A DNA stretch of 39,314 nucleotides from an uncultured Pelagibacteraceae bacterium (GTDB taxonomy: Bacteria; Pseudomonadota; Alphaproteobacteria; Pelagibacterales; Pelagibacteraceae): contig CACLSX010000007.1 in assembly GCA_902609705.1 (NCBI GenBank), forward strand, positions 1-39,314. Reading direction: 5' to 3'. The position numbers and the translations under genes are program-made. The notes below the pieces were generated by a model. It had not been told where the DNA came from. It did no database searches and was given only the letters and a program-made list of their open reading frames with translations. The first letter of the stretch is position 1. Each line of letters starts with the position of its first letter. This document shows, in pieces, positions 30,317 through 39,287 of the stretch.

Positions 30317-30780
30317 TGGACTTAAAAGATCTATATCAAGAGATAATATTAGACCATGGAAAAAATCCAAGGAATTTAGGAAAGTTTGATAATTATAATA
30401 AAGATGCAAAGGGAAATAATCCTTTATGTGGTGATAACGTTCATGTTTATCTTAGATTAAATGAAAATAAAAAAGTTGAAGATATTGCATTTGAAGGGCA
30501 TGGCTGTGCTATTTCAATGGCATCAGCATCAATTATGACTGATATGGTTAGAGGCAAAGAAGAGAAAGAGGTAAAAGAAATTGTAACTGATTTTTTAGGA
30601 ATGATAAAAGAAAAAGATTCTTTAGAAACAAATATTTTAAAAGATGACGAAAAAACTAAATTAATGAGTTTATCGGGTGTTAAACAATATCCTATGAGAG
30701 TAAAGTGTGCAACTTTGTCTTGGCATACTCTTACATCAGCATTAGATAATTCAGATCAAATTGTAAAAACAGAGGAATGA
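30316..30780 (+). CDS. sufU: SufU-type Fe-S scaffold / sulfur acceptor protein
   Basis: LYQEIILDHGKNPRNLG, NPLCGDNV, GHGCAISMASASIMTDM, RVKCATLSWHTL. Confidence 0.92.
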   Translation: MDLKDLYQEIILDHGKNPRNLGKFDNYNKDAKGNNPLCGDNVHVYLRLNENKKVEDIAFEGHGCAISMASASIMTDMVRGKEEKEVKEIVTDFLGMIKEKDSLETNILKDDEKTKLMSLSGVKQYPMRVKCATLSWHTLTSALDNSDQIVKTEE

Positions 30781-31079
30781 AAATGGATCTTAAAGAAAAA
30801 GTAATTGCTGAAATAAAAAAAATTTATGATCCTGAGATACCTGTAAATATATATGAATTAGGATTGATATATGATATTATCGTTAATAATTCTGAAGTTA
30901 AGGTTAAAATGACTTTAACTACACCAAATTGTCCAGTAGCTGAAAGTTTGCCTAAAGAAGTTAAAGACAGTATATTAGAAATTAAAGAAGTTTCAAAAGT
31001 AGATCTTGATTTAGTCTGGGAACCACCATGGGACAAATCAATGATGTCTGAAGCTGCAAAACTTGAGTTAAATTTATGA
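30777..31079 (+). CDS. sufT: SufT / DUF59 (MIP18-like) protein
   Basis: IYDPEIPVNIYELGLIYDI, LTTPNCPVAESLPKEV, VWEPPWDKSMMSEAAKLELNL. Confidence 0.92.
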   Translation: MKMDLKEKVIAEIKKIYDPEIPVNIYELGLIYDIIVNNSEVKVKMTLTTPNCPVAESLPKEVKDSILEIKEVSKVDLDLVWEPPWDKSMMSEAAKLELNL

Positions 31080-31411
31080 CAAAACAAATTATATCATTAA
31101 GCGATAACGCAGCTCAAAGAATAAAAGAAATTATGTCTAATGCTGAAAAAGAAACTTTAGGAGTAAGAGTTGGAGTTAAGTCAGGTGGGTGTGCAGGGAT
31201 GTCTTATGTTATGGAGTATACAAAAGAGGTAAACCCGAACGACGAAGTAGTAGAAGATAAGGGTGTGAAAGTCTTCATAGACTCTGCAGCGGTAATGTAT
31301 TTACTTGGAACAGAAATGGATTTTAAAAAAGAAAAATTTTCTTCACAATTTGTATTCAATAACCCGAATGAAACAGAGAGATGTGGATGTGGAGAGTCCT
31401 TTAAAATATAG
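31076..31411 (+). CDS. sufA: A-type Fe-S carrier (SufA/IscA/ErpA family)
   Basis: LGVRVGVKSGGCAGMSYVMEY and NPNETERCGCGESF. Confidence 0.92.
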   Translation: MTKQIISLSDNAAQRIKEIMSNAEKETLGVRVGVKSGGCAGMSYVMEYTKEVNPNDEVVEDKGVKVFIDSAAVMYLLGTEMDFKKEKFSSQFVFNNPNETERCGCGESFKI

Positions 31412-31470
31412 TATTTAATATACGCATATCAGCATTGCGTTAATTGCATATCTATGATAGAATCATTGAT

Positions 31471-31635
31471 ATGAATACTTTTGAGCATAAAAACCTAATT
31501 AACTCTGAAGTTAAAACCCAAAAAAGAAAATCTTTATTCAGAAGTTTAATCAAACCAGTAGAAGCGGGCGCACATGGCACCCTCAACTACGTGGTTAAAA
31601 AAGGTTTAGGAAAAAATAAAATAGCTAAAAAATAA
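31471..31635 (+). CDS. Small basic protein of unknown function (54 aa)
   Basis: MNTFEHKNLINSEVKTQKRKSLFRSLIKPVEAGAHGTLNYVVKKGLGKNKIAKK; ATG at 31471 preferred over 31444; occupies the sufA-glnA interval. Confidence 0.5.
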   Translation: MNTFEHKNLINSEVKTQKRKSLFRSLIKPVEAGAHGTLNYVVKKGLGKNKIAKK

Positions 31636-31646
31636 AAAAGCTATTT
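31619..31646. terminator. Possible weak bidirectional terminator between the small ORF and glnA
   Basis: AAATAGCT (31619-31626) and AGCTATTT (31639-31646), 12-nt A-rich loop, between convergent genes; short AT-rich stem. Confidence 0.25.
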
Positions 31647-33051
31647 AACAACTATAGTACATATCAAACTCAATAGGATGAGGAGTATGTTCAAAGTTGT
31701 GTATCTCCTCAAATTTAAGAGCAATATAAGCATCAATTTGATCGTCAGTAAATACTCCACCTTGAGTTAAAAACTTTCTATCTTTATCTAAACTTTCCAT
31801 TGCTTCTCTTAATGATCCGCAAACTGTTGGAACTTTTTTAACTTCCTTCTCTGATAAAGCGTAAAGATCTTTGTCAAAGGATTTGCCTGGATCAATTTTA
31901 TTTTTGATACCATCAATTCCAGCCATTAACATAGATGCAAATGTTAAATATGGATTACCAGATGCGTCTGGGAATCTAATTTCACATCTTGCTCCTTTTT
32001 TGCTTAGAGTTATCGGAATCCTACAAGAAGCTGATCTGTTTCTAGCAGAATATGCAAGCAATACCGGAGCTTCAAAACCTGGAATTAATCTTTTGTAACT
32101 ATTTGTTGTAGCATTTGAAAATGCATTAATCGCCTTAGCATGTTTAAGTATTCCACCAATATAATAAAGCGCAGTTTGTGACAAACCTGAATATTTATTT
32201 CCAGAAAAAACTGGAGTTTTTCCTTTCCAAACTGATTGGTGAACGTGCATTCCTGATCCATTATCACCTTTTACAGGCTTAGGCATAAATGTAGCAGTTT
32301 TACCAAATGAATGTGAAACCATTTGAACTACATATTTGTATAATTGAACATTATCTGCTTGATCAACTAATGTACCAAATAGCATTCCAAGTTCGTGCTG
32401 ACTTGGAGCAACTTCATGGTGATGTTTTTCAACTGTAATACCTACGTCTCTTAAACCTTTTAGGTATTCACCTCTTATATCCTGAGCACTATCTACTGGA
32501 GGGACTGGAAAATATCCACCTTTAACTCCAGGTCTATGACCCATATTTCCGTTTTCATAATTTTTTCCTGAATTATATGGACCTTCAGTACTATCTATTG
32601 AAAAACTTGTTTCGTTCATATCGTTTTTAATTTTAACGTCATCAAAAACAAAAAATTCTGGTTCAGGACCAAAGTAAGCTTTATCACCTATACCAGTCTT
32701 CTTTAAATAAGCTTCAGCTTTCTTAGCTATCCCTCTTGGATCTCTTTCATAAGGATTTCTTTTAATTGCATCTAAAATATCGCAAAATAAAACAAGAGTA
32801 TTATGAGATGTAAATGGATCAACTATTTGTCTGTTTAAATCTGGTTTTAATATCATGTCAGACTCATTTATTGCCTTCCATCCAGCAATAGAGGATCCAT
32901 CAAAAAATACACCATCTGTTAACATGTCCCCATCAACTACCGATGCATCCATAGTTAAGTGCTGTAATTTACCTCTTGGGTCTGTAAATCTTAAATCGAC
33001 AAACTCAATTTGCTTGTCTTTCATCATTTTTAGAACTTTGCTTGCGCTCAT
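31645..33051 (-). CDS. glnA: Glutamine synthetase type I
   Basis: FVDLRFTDPRGKLQHLT, DGSSIAGWKAINESDM, GPEPEFFVFDDV, MHVHQSVWKGKTPVF, NRSASCRIP, KDLYAL; GGAGA SD upstream of ATG. Confidence 0.97.
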   Translation of the reverse strand: MSASKVLKMMKDKQIEFVDLRFTDPRGKLQHLTMDASVVDGDMLTDGVFFDGSSIAGWKAINESDMILKPDLNRQIVDPFTSHNTLVLFCDILDAIKRNPYERDPRGIAKKAEAYLKKTGIGDKAYFGPEPEFFVFDDVKIKNDMNETSFSIDSTEGPYNSGKNYENGNMGHRPGVKGGYFPVPPVDSAQDIRGEYLKGLRDVGITVEKHHHEVAPSQHELGMLFGTLVDQADNVQLYKYVVQMVSHSFGKTATFMPKPVKGDNGSGMHVHQSVWKGKTPVFSGNKYSGLSQTALYYIGGILKHAKAINAFSNATTNSYKRLIPGFEAPVLLAYSARNRSASCRIPITLSKKGARCEIRFPDASGNPYLTFASMLMAGIDGIKNKIDPGKSFDKDLYALSEKEVKKVPTVCGSLREAMESLDKDRKFLTQGGVFTDDQIDAYIALKFEEIHNFEHTPHPIEFDMYYSC

Positions 33052-33117
33052 ATTATCTCCTGTAGAATTAAATATCTGGGTTAATTACCAATATTGTTAT
33101 AATAAAGAATACATATA

Positions 33118-33189
33118 ATGAAGATATCACCTATGCAATTTAAACATATAATTTTGCTAATAATTTCAGTGCTTTTTAATCAATCATAA
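33118..33189 (+). other. Very short ORF encoding a hydrophobic, signal-peptide-like 23 aa peptide
   Basis: ATG 33118 to TAA 33187-33189: MKISPMQFKHIILLIISVLFNQS; 7 nt before the next CDS start. Confidence 0.2.
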
Positions 33190-33196
33190 GTTGAAT

Positions 33197-33676
33197 ATGA
33201 CTTTATTAAATAAAGAACCAGTTAAAAGAGCTGAGAAGTGTCTTAAAGAGTTTGACGAAAATCTATCAGTTGTTGAATTAGAAAATTCAGCAAAAACAGC
33301 ATTGGATGCAGCAAATTCATTAAATTGTGAAGTAGGAGCAATTGTTAAAAGTCTGCTTATTAAGATAGAAAATGATTTTTTACTTTGTTTAGTTTCTGGT
33401 GACAAAAGATGTTCGTTAAATAAATTAAAAAAAATTTCTGAAAAAAAAAATGTAAGAATGGCTTCTGCTGACGAGGTTAAATCTCAAACAGGATATACAA
33501 TTGGAGGTGTATCTCCTGTAGGTCATATAAATAAAATTCAAATATTTATAGATAATTCTTTAAATAGGTTTACAGATATTTTTGCTGCAGCTGGTCATCC
33601 TAATGCGATTTTTAAGATCAATTATGAAAAATTAATTCAAATTACAAAAGGTGATGTGAAAGATATTACAGAATGA
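33197..33676 (+). CDS. YbaK/EbsC-family aminoacyl-tRNA deacylase-like protein
   Basis: EVGAIVKSLLIKIENDFLLCLVSGDKRCSLNKLKKIS, DEVKSQTGYTIGGVSPVGH, FAAAGHPNAIFKI. Confidence 0.88.
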   Translation: MTLLNKEPVKRAEKCLKEFDENLSVVELENSAKTALDAANSLNCEVGAIVKSLLIKIENDFLLCLVSGDKRCSLNKLKKISEKKNVRMASADEVKSQTGYTIGGVSPVGHINKIQIFIDNSLNRFTDIFAAAGHPNAIFKINYEKLIQITKGDVKDITE

Positions 33677-34560
33677 AGCAAGCTAATTTAACAGATTATA
33701 TTTTATTAACATTGTTATCAATAATTTGGGCATCTGCTTTTTTTAATATAAAAATTGCAACAGAATCTTTTGGTCCAATGACAATTGCTTTTTTGAGAGT
33801 ATTTTTTGGATCTATACCAGTATTAATTTTATGTTTTTATAAAAAAATAGTAATTGAAGCATTTTCAAAAGATTGGCATTGGTTCATGTTAATAGGACTA
33901 ATCAATTTAGTTATACCATTCTTTTTAATTGCTTATGGAGTAAAATCTGTGCAAAGTAATTTGGCTGCAATTTTGATGTCCACTACTCCTTTGAGTTCTA
34001 CCATATTAGGTCATTTTTATACAAAAAATGAAAAATTTAATTTTGCAAAAACTGTTGGAATACTAATTGGATTTGCAGGAATTATTTATTTATTTTCTGA
34101 TAATATTTTAATTGATGAAAATAATTTTCTTTCAGCAATATTAATTTTAGTAGGATCAACATGTTATGTAATCGGTGGAGTTTTAACACTTAAAATTAGT
34201 AAGAAAAAAAATGAAAATGTTACTGGATCAATATTAATTTGGGCAACTCTGATTTTATTTCCTTTGATGTGTTTATTAGAAACTCCTTGGGAAAATACTC
34301 CATCAATAAATTCAACCATGTCAGTAATTTATCTTGGTATAGTACCAACAGGAGTTGCGTGGCTTTTAAGGTTTAAAATTTTGAAAAAGAATGGTTTAAT
34401 TTTTCAATCTCAAGTCTCATACTTAATTCCAATCTTTGGAATTATTTTAGGCTATATATTTTTAAGTGAATTAATAACTTACAAGGTATTAATATCTTTA
34501 TTGGCTGTAGTTGTAGGAATTTATTTTGTTAGAAAAGCAGATACAAAAATTATTATTTAA
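33673..34560 (+). CDS. EamA/DMT-family transporter
   Basis: About ten hydrophobic segments; SIIWASAFFNIKIATESFGPMTIAFLRV, C-terminal LIPIFGIILGYIFLSELITYKVLISLLAVVVGIYFV. Confidence 0.88.
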   Translation: MKQANLTDYILLTLLSIIWASAFFNIKIATESFGPMTIAFLRVFFGSIPVLILCFYKKIVIEAFSKDWHWFMLIGLINLVIPFFLIAYGVKSVQSNLAAILMSTTPLSSTILGHFYTKNEKFNFAKTVGILIGFAGIIYLFSDNILIDENNFLSAILILVGSTCYVIGGVLTLKISKKKNENVTGSILIWATLILFPLMCLLETPWENTPSINSTMSVIYLGIVPTGVAWLLRFKILKKNGLIFQSQVSYLIPIFGIILGYIFLSELITYKVLISLLAVVVGIYFVRKADTKIII

Positions 34561-35470
34561 ATGAAGATATAGAGCTAATATGCTCTGGTTTTGTTTCACA
34601 ACATCCACCTAAAATTGTTGCCCCACCTTCTATAAATTTTTTTGATAGATTATAAAATTTATTTGCATCAAAATTATCTCTTTTTCCTAAAGATTGATTA
34701 GGATTTACACCAATTTCATGAGGTTTTGCTGTATTAAATGTCTGTATTGGGCCTGGTTCATCAACTCCCCACAAATTTATTTTAAATCCAAATGGTACTT
34801 CACAATTTAAAAATTTATCTAATACGGATAGAGATATTTCTGGAGAAATACATGCACAAACTACACCAAGTGTATTTTCATCTTGAATAATTTCAAGTAA
34901 TTGCTCAATTTTTTCTTCTGAGGGTAGGTCACCATTTTTTTTTAAATGTATTCCAATTAAAACTTTTTTGTTTAATTTATTAGATATATTAAGAGCGGCT
35001 TTAACTTCATTAGTGCTGCTAATAACATCTAGGTATAAAAAATCAGTAAATTCACTTAAAATATCAGCTTGTTCAAACATATCTTCCTCTATTAATTTGA
35101 TATCGCGATCATCAGTTATATAAGTGTCTCTTTGGCTTGGAATTGATCCAGCTACTAATATATTTTTCTTTGATAAATCTTTAGCTTTGATTGCAAGTTT
35201 ACATGCAATTTCGTTTAATTTTTTGAATTCATCACCAACTTTATTTTCTATTAATCTAAATTTTCTACAACTAAAAGTGTTAGTAACAATAACATCTGAG
35301 CCTGCGTTGATATATGATAGATGGGTATCAACTAACATTTGATGATATTTTTCATCTAATAAAGCGCTAGCAGACCATAAAGTCCCCATAGATACCATTC
35401 CTTTTTCAAGTAATAATTGACCCATGCCCCCATCTAATATTCTTATTTTTTTAAAAAAATTGTTATCCAT
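34553..35470 (-). CDS. Homocysteine S-methyltransferase family protein
   Basis: ILDGGMGQLLLEKG, YINAGSDVIVTNTFSC, FIEGGATILGGCCETKPEHI (GGCC zinc motif). Confidence 0.88.
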   Translation of the reverse strand: MDNNFFKKIRILDGGMGQLLLEKGMVSMGTLWSASALLDEKYHQMLVDTHLSYINAGSDVIVTNTFSCRKFRLIENKVGDEFKKLNEIACKLAIKAKDLSKKNILVAGSIPSQRDTYITDDRDIKLIEEDMFEQADILSEFTDFLYLDVISSTNEVKAALNISNKLNKKVLIGIHLKKNGDLPSEEKIEQLLEIIQDENTLGVVCACISPEISLSVLDKFLNCEVPFGFKINLWGVDEPGPIQTFNTAKPHEIGVNPNQSLGKRDNFDANKFYNLSKKFIEGGATILGGCCETKPEHISSISSFK

Positions 35471-36323
35471 TTTTTTTATCCCTTGTAGCTATAAATACTC
35501 CAACGGTTGTTATTAAAAAACCAATTATGTCAGTAAATGTTAATTGTTCATTTAAAAATATCCATGCCATCACTGCTGAAGTAGGAGGTACTAAAAAAAA
35601 TAAAGTAGTAGTTTTGCCCACAGTTCCTCTTTTGATTAAAAACATAAGAATAGTAAAAGCTCCAAATGAAACTAATATAATTTGGTGAGACATACCTAAT
35701 ATAAAACTAGTTGTAAAATTTATGTAAGCATTTTCAAATATAAACATTAATAATAGATTAAATAGACAACCACCAACTGCTTGATATGCATTATTAACTG
35801 ACAAAGCTAAATTTCCACTCAATTTTTTTTGCCACAATGTTCCAGCCGTTATTGCAAACAAAGCTAAGACTGTAGCTAACAATCCTAAAGGAGGAATTTC
35901 TTTTCCAAAATCAATACCTAAGACAGTGACAGAACCAATGAAACCTAAACTGATACCTACCCACTGTTTCCAAGATATTTTTTCTCCAAAAATAGGACCA
36001 GATAAAATATTTGTTAAAATTGGTTGAAGTGTAACTATTAAAGCTACAATTGCAGCTGGCATCCCAATTGAAAATGCATACCAACATCCACCTAAATAAA
36101 TTCCATGAAATAAAATACCTGTTGAAAGACTTTCAATAATATTTTTTAATTTTCCAAAAATCTTATCATTACTGAAATAAGCAAATAAGAGAAAACCAAT
36201 TGTTACAATCCCAAATCTAAATGCTAAAGCTGCAAATGGAGAAGCGTTTTGAACAATTTCTTTCCCAGATATAAATGCCGAAGACCATAATAATATAAAG
36301 AGCAAAGGAAATGATTTTGTCAT
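35463..36323 (-). CDS. EamA/DMT-family transporter
   Basis: LLWSSAFISGKEIVQNASPFAALAFRFGIV; C-terminal FFLVPPTSAVMAWIFLNEQLTFTDIIGFLITTVGVFIATR. Confidence 0.88.
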   Translation of the reverse strand: MTKSFPLLFILLWSSAFISGKEIVQNASPFAALAFRFGIVTIGFLLFAYFSNDKIFGKLKNIIESLSTGILFHGIYLGGCWYAFSIGMPAAIVALIVTLQPILTNILSGPIFGEKISWKQWVGISLGFIGSVTVLGIDFGKEIPPLGLLATVLALFAITAGTLWQKKLSGNLALSVNNAYQAVGGCLFNLLLMFIFENAYINFTTSFILGMSHQIILVSFGAFTILMFLIKRGTVGKTTTLFFLVPPTSAVMAWIFLNEQLTFTDIIGFLITTVGVFIATRDKKNG

Positions 36324-36346
36324 GGTAAAGATATATGGCGTAATAT

Positions 36347-37144
36347 CTAATTTTTGTTGTGAATTCTATCCATTTCTTGAAGTTCGACTTCAAGTTTGTC
36401 TAATTCTTCACCACCAGCCATCATACTAAGAAGCTTTTCTCTAGAAATATCTTTTTTTTGGAACGTGCCCATACTTTTTCCTCGGTTAAGTACAGTGAAA
36501 CTATTACCAACAGGGTAAGCATGATGTACATTATGAGTAATTAAAATTACAGCCAATCCCTCAGATGCAGCCTTTACAATATATTTTAATACCATTGATG
36601 CTTGATGAACTCCAAGAGCAGAAGTTGGTTCATCTAAAACCAAAACTTTTGCTCCAAAATATATAGCTCGTGATATTGCCAGGCATTGTCTTTCACCACC
36701 AGACATAGTTCCAACTGCCTGAGATGGATCTCTAACATCGATACCTATCTGTCCCATTCTATCTGCTGCTATCTTATTAGCTTTCTCCACATCAAAAGTT
36801 TTAAGGAAAGGAATACCTTTTTGAGGCTCTCTTCCCATAAAAAAATTTCTAGTAACACTCATTAAAGGAACTAATGCTAGATCTTGATAAACTGTTCCTA
36901 TACCAATATCTAAAGCATCTTTGGGTGAGTCAAAAACAATTTTATTATCTTCAAATATAATTTCTCCTTCATCTGGTTTATGAACACCTGCTAAAGTTTT
37001 AATTAAAGTTGACTTTCCCGCTCCATTATCTCCAAGTAAGCACATGATCTCACCTTTTTTTAATCTCATAGTGACGTCTTTAAGCGCTATTACCTTCCCA
37101 AAAAACTTACTAATATTATTAAATTGAACGAGATAGTCAGACAT
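36347..37144 (-). CDS. Sugar ABC transporter ATP-binding protein (FrcA-like, single ATPase domain)
   Basis: [55 protein letters not shown]. Confidence 0.93.
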   Translation of the reverse strand: MSDYLVQFNNISKFFGKVIALKDVTMRLKKGEIMCLLGDNGAGKSTLIKTLAGVHKPDEGEIIFEDNKIVFDSPKDALDIGIGTVYQDLALVPLMSVTRNFFMGREPQKGIPFLKTFDVEKANKIAADRMGQIGIDVRDPSQAVGTMSGGERQCLAISRAIYFGAKVLVLDEPTSALGVHQASMVLKYIVKAASEGLAVILITHNVHHAYPVGNSFTVLNRGKSMGTFQKKDISREKLLSMMAGGEELDKLEVELQEMDRIHNKN

Positions 37145-38271
37145 TATTTACTCTCAGTAACTTTCTTTCTGATGTAGTTATTAAACACTACAGCTATCAA
37201 CATCATTGCTCCTAAGAAAACTTTAAACCAATCAGTGTCAACATCTGTATAAAATATTCCCATAGATACAGTACCAAATATAATTGCACCAAAAGCTGCA
37301 CCAATTGCAGATCCATATCCACCTGTTAAGAGACAACCACCAACAACAGCAGCTGCAATAGCCTCTAGTTCTTTTAAAGTACCTCTCATAGTATCCGCAG
37401 AACCTGCATCTAATACTTGAATACAAGCAAAAATAGTTGAAGCGACTGCCGTACCGATAAATAGACTAATTTTTACCCTTCCAACAGGCACACCCACATT
37501 TGTTGCTCCAACCTTATCGCCTCCAGATGCGAAGATCCAATTACCGTATCTTGTTTTCATCAATATCCATGTTGCAAACAATGTTAATGCAATAAACCAA
37601 ATAACTGATGGAGGTATTCCAGTTGCAAGAGGAGTTCCATCAGTTCTTAGTTCAATTAATTTTAATGATCCCAACCAAGTAAAAAGCCATTTAAAAGTAT
37701 CTGTAGCAAATAACCATGCTAATGGATCATCTTCAATTAATACTCTTAGTCCTGGAACTTGAGTTCTACCAGTAATCAATCTTGTTATTGCTAATGTCAA
37801 ACCTCTTAAAATAAAAAGCATTGCAAGTGTTACAATAAATGATGGCAAACCAGTTTTGACAACCATTAAGCCATTAAAGTATCCAACTAATACTGCCATA
37901 GCGAATGCAAAAACTATACTCATCCATAGTGGCCAACCCCAATAAATTGCAGGAATTGCGATACAAATTCCAGCAAAGCCAATCATTGATCCAATTGACA
38001 AATCAAATTCACCGCCAATCATCAACATCGCTGCTGCTATTGCTATAATTCCTAAATTAGCTGAAACATCGAGGAAATTAAGCATTCCATATGCGCTAAA
38101 CATACCAGTATCACCAGCTACAATTCCAAAAAATATAAATACAAGTATTGATCCACCTAATGCACCTAGCTCGGGCCTATTCAATAAAACTCTTAGTGGT
38201 GATATTTTTTTTAGACGTTCGTCCTCATTAAGACTACTTTTTGATGAAATACTTTTTGATTTTAATGACAT
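37144..38271 (-). CDS. Sugar ABC transporter permease (RbsC/FrcC-like)
   Basis: [69 protein letters not shown]. Confidence 0.92.
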   Translation of the reverse strand: MSLKSKSISSKSSLNEDERLKKISPLRVLLNRPELGALGGSILVFIFFGIVAGDTGMFSAYGMLNFLDVSANLGIIAIAAAMLMIGGEFDLSIGSMIGFAGICIAIPAIYWGWPLWMSIVFAFAMAVLVGYFNGLMVVKTGLPSFIVTLAMLFILRGLTLAITRLITGRTQVPGLRVLIEDDPLAWLFATDTFKWLFTWLGSLKLIELRTDGTPLATGIPPSVIWFIALTLFATWILMKTRYGNWIFASGGDKVGATNVGVPVGRVKISLFIGTAVASTIFACIQVLDAGSADTMRGTLKELEAIAAAVVGGCLLTGGYGSAIGAAFGAIIFGTVSMGIFYTDVDTDWFKVFLGAMMLIAVVFNNYIRKKVTESK

Positions 38272-38281
38272 TTAAATTTTG

Positions 38282-38316
38282 AAAAAAGGCCTGACTATAA
38301 AATTTAGTCAGGCCTT
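38282..38316 (-). terminator. Terminator-like hairpin between the substrate-binding protein and permease genes
   Basis: Perfect 12-bp inverted repeat AAGGCCTGACTA (38286-38297) / TAGTCAGGCCTT (38305-38316), 7-nt loop; on the minus strand the stem runs into TTTTTTC. Confidence 0.88.
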
Positions 38317-38327
38317 AAATATAGATT

Positions 38328-39251
38328 TTATCTATAACCTTGAGCTGCCCATTTAATTACTTTAGCAGCATTATCAGGAGTAACAAATCCAGGTCCAGTC
38401 ATAACTACACCAGCAGGCATTGTTCCCCATCTCATGTACTGAGCAAAAATAGCTATAGGCAAATAACCTTGTAGATATTGTTGTTGGTCAATTAAAAACT
38501 CTACTTTACCTGCAGCAGCAGCTTTTAACATGTTAGGTGACATATCAAATGTTCCTAATTTAATATTTCCAACTTTACCAGCAGATTCTAAAGCTTTTAG
38601 TGCTGCTTCACCAGATAAACCAGCACCTAAAGTTAAAATAGTGTCATATCCACCACCTAATTTTGCAGCAACAGCTTTTTGAATTTCAGTTGGGTCATTT
38701 GATGTTCCAAGAATATCAACAGTTCCACCAAAACCTTTTTTAAAACCTGCACATCTTCTATCAAGCGCTACGTTTCCAACTTCGTGGTTAACGCATAAAG
38801 CTTTTTTTCCTCCAGCAGCTTTCATTTTTTGTCCGCCACCAACACCAGCTTCAAATTCAGTTTGACCTACGTGTGCACTAATTCCTAATGATGCATAGTC
38901 ATCCGAACCAGAGTTCATAGAAACTACTGGTATACCAGCAGCTATTGCTGCTTTAACAGATTTTCCTAAGGCAGCTGCATCAGGTAAAGTAATTACAATA
39001 CCTTTTGGTTTTTGTGATACTGCGTTATCAATTAGTTTTGCCATTTCAACCATGTCAAAAGTTCCAGGAGCAGTGTATTTGCAAGATACTCCCATATCTT
39101 TACAAGCAGCATCAACTCCATTTTTTGCTACCGACCAAAAAGGGTCATTAGCTTGTCCATGTGAAACAACAATTATATCAGTTGCTAAAGCTGATACAGA
39201 CATCATTGCCCATGCAGCAACAGCTAATATAAAGTTCTTTATTGTTTTCAT
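38328..39251 (-). CDS. Sugar ABC transporter periplasmic substrate-binding protein (FrcB/RbsB-like)
   Basis: Signal peptide MKTIKNFILAVAAWAMMSVSALA; IIVVSHGQANDPFWSVAKNGVDAACKDMGV, KPKGIVITLPDAAALGKSVKAAIAAGIPVVSMNSG. Confidence 0.92.
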   Translation of the reverse strand: MKTIKNFILAVAAWAMMSVSALATDIIVVSHGQANDPFWSVAKNGVDAACKDMGVSCKYTAPGTFDMVEMAKLIDNAVSQKPKGIVITLPDAAALGKSVKAAIAAGIPVVSMNSGSDDYASLGISAHVGQTEFEAGVGGGQKMKAAGGKKALCVNHEVGNVALDRRCAGFKKGFGGTVDILGTSNDPTEIQKAVAAKLGGGYDTILTLGAGLSGEAALKALESAGKVGNIKLGTFDMSPNMLKAAAAGKVEFLIDQQQYLQGYLPIAIFAQYMRWGTMPAGVVMTGPGFVTPDNAAKVIKWAAQGYR

Positions 39252-39271
39252 TTTTAATTTCCTCTCTTAAA

Positions 39272-39287
39272 TAAAAGTTAACTTTTA
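39272..39287. promoter_or_regulatory. 16-nt perfect palindrome TAAAAGTTAACTTTTA upstream of the sugar-binding protein gene (candidate operator)
   Basis: Palindrome read directly in the 5' flank, about 20 nt upstream of the start codon. Confidence 0.35.

Noticed and set aside
34500-35470. SAM-responsive riboswitch for the homocysteine S-methyltransferase
   Set aside because: The start codon overlaps the upstream EamA gene, leaving no 5' leader to hold an aptamer.
37238-37426. 62-aa Cys/Trp/Tyr-rich ORF ([30 protein letters not shown]...)
   Set aside because: Looks like a cysteine-rich peptide but is an alternate frame of the Gly-rich permease sequence (GG codons read as Trp/Cys), with no independent support.
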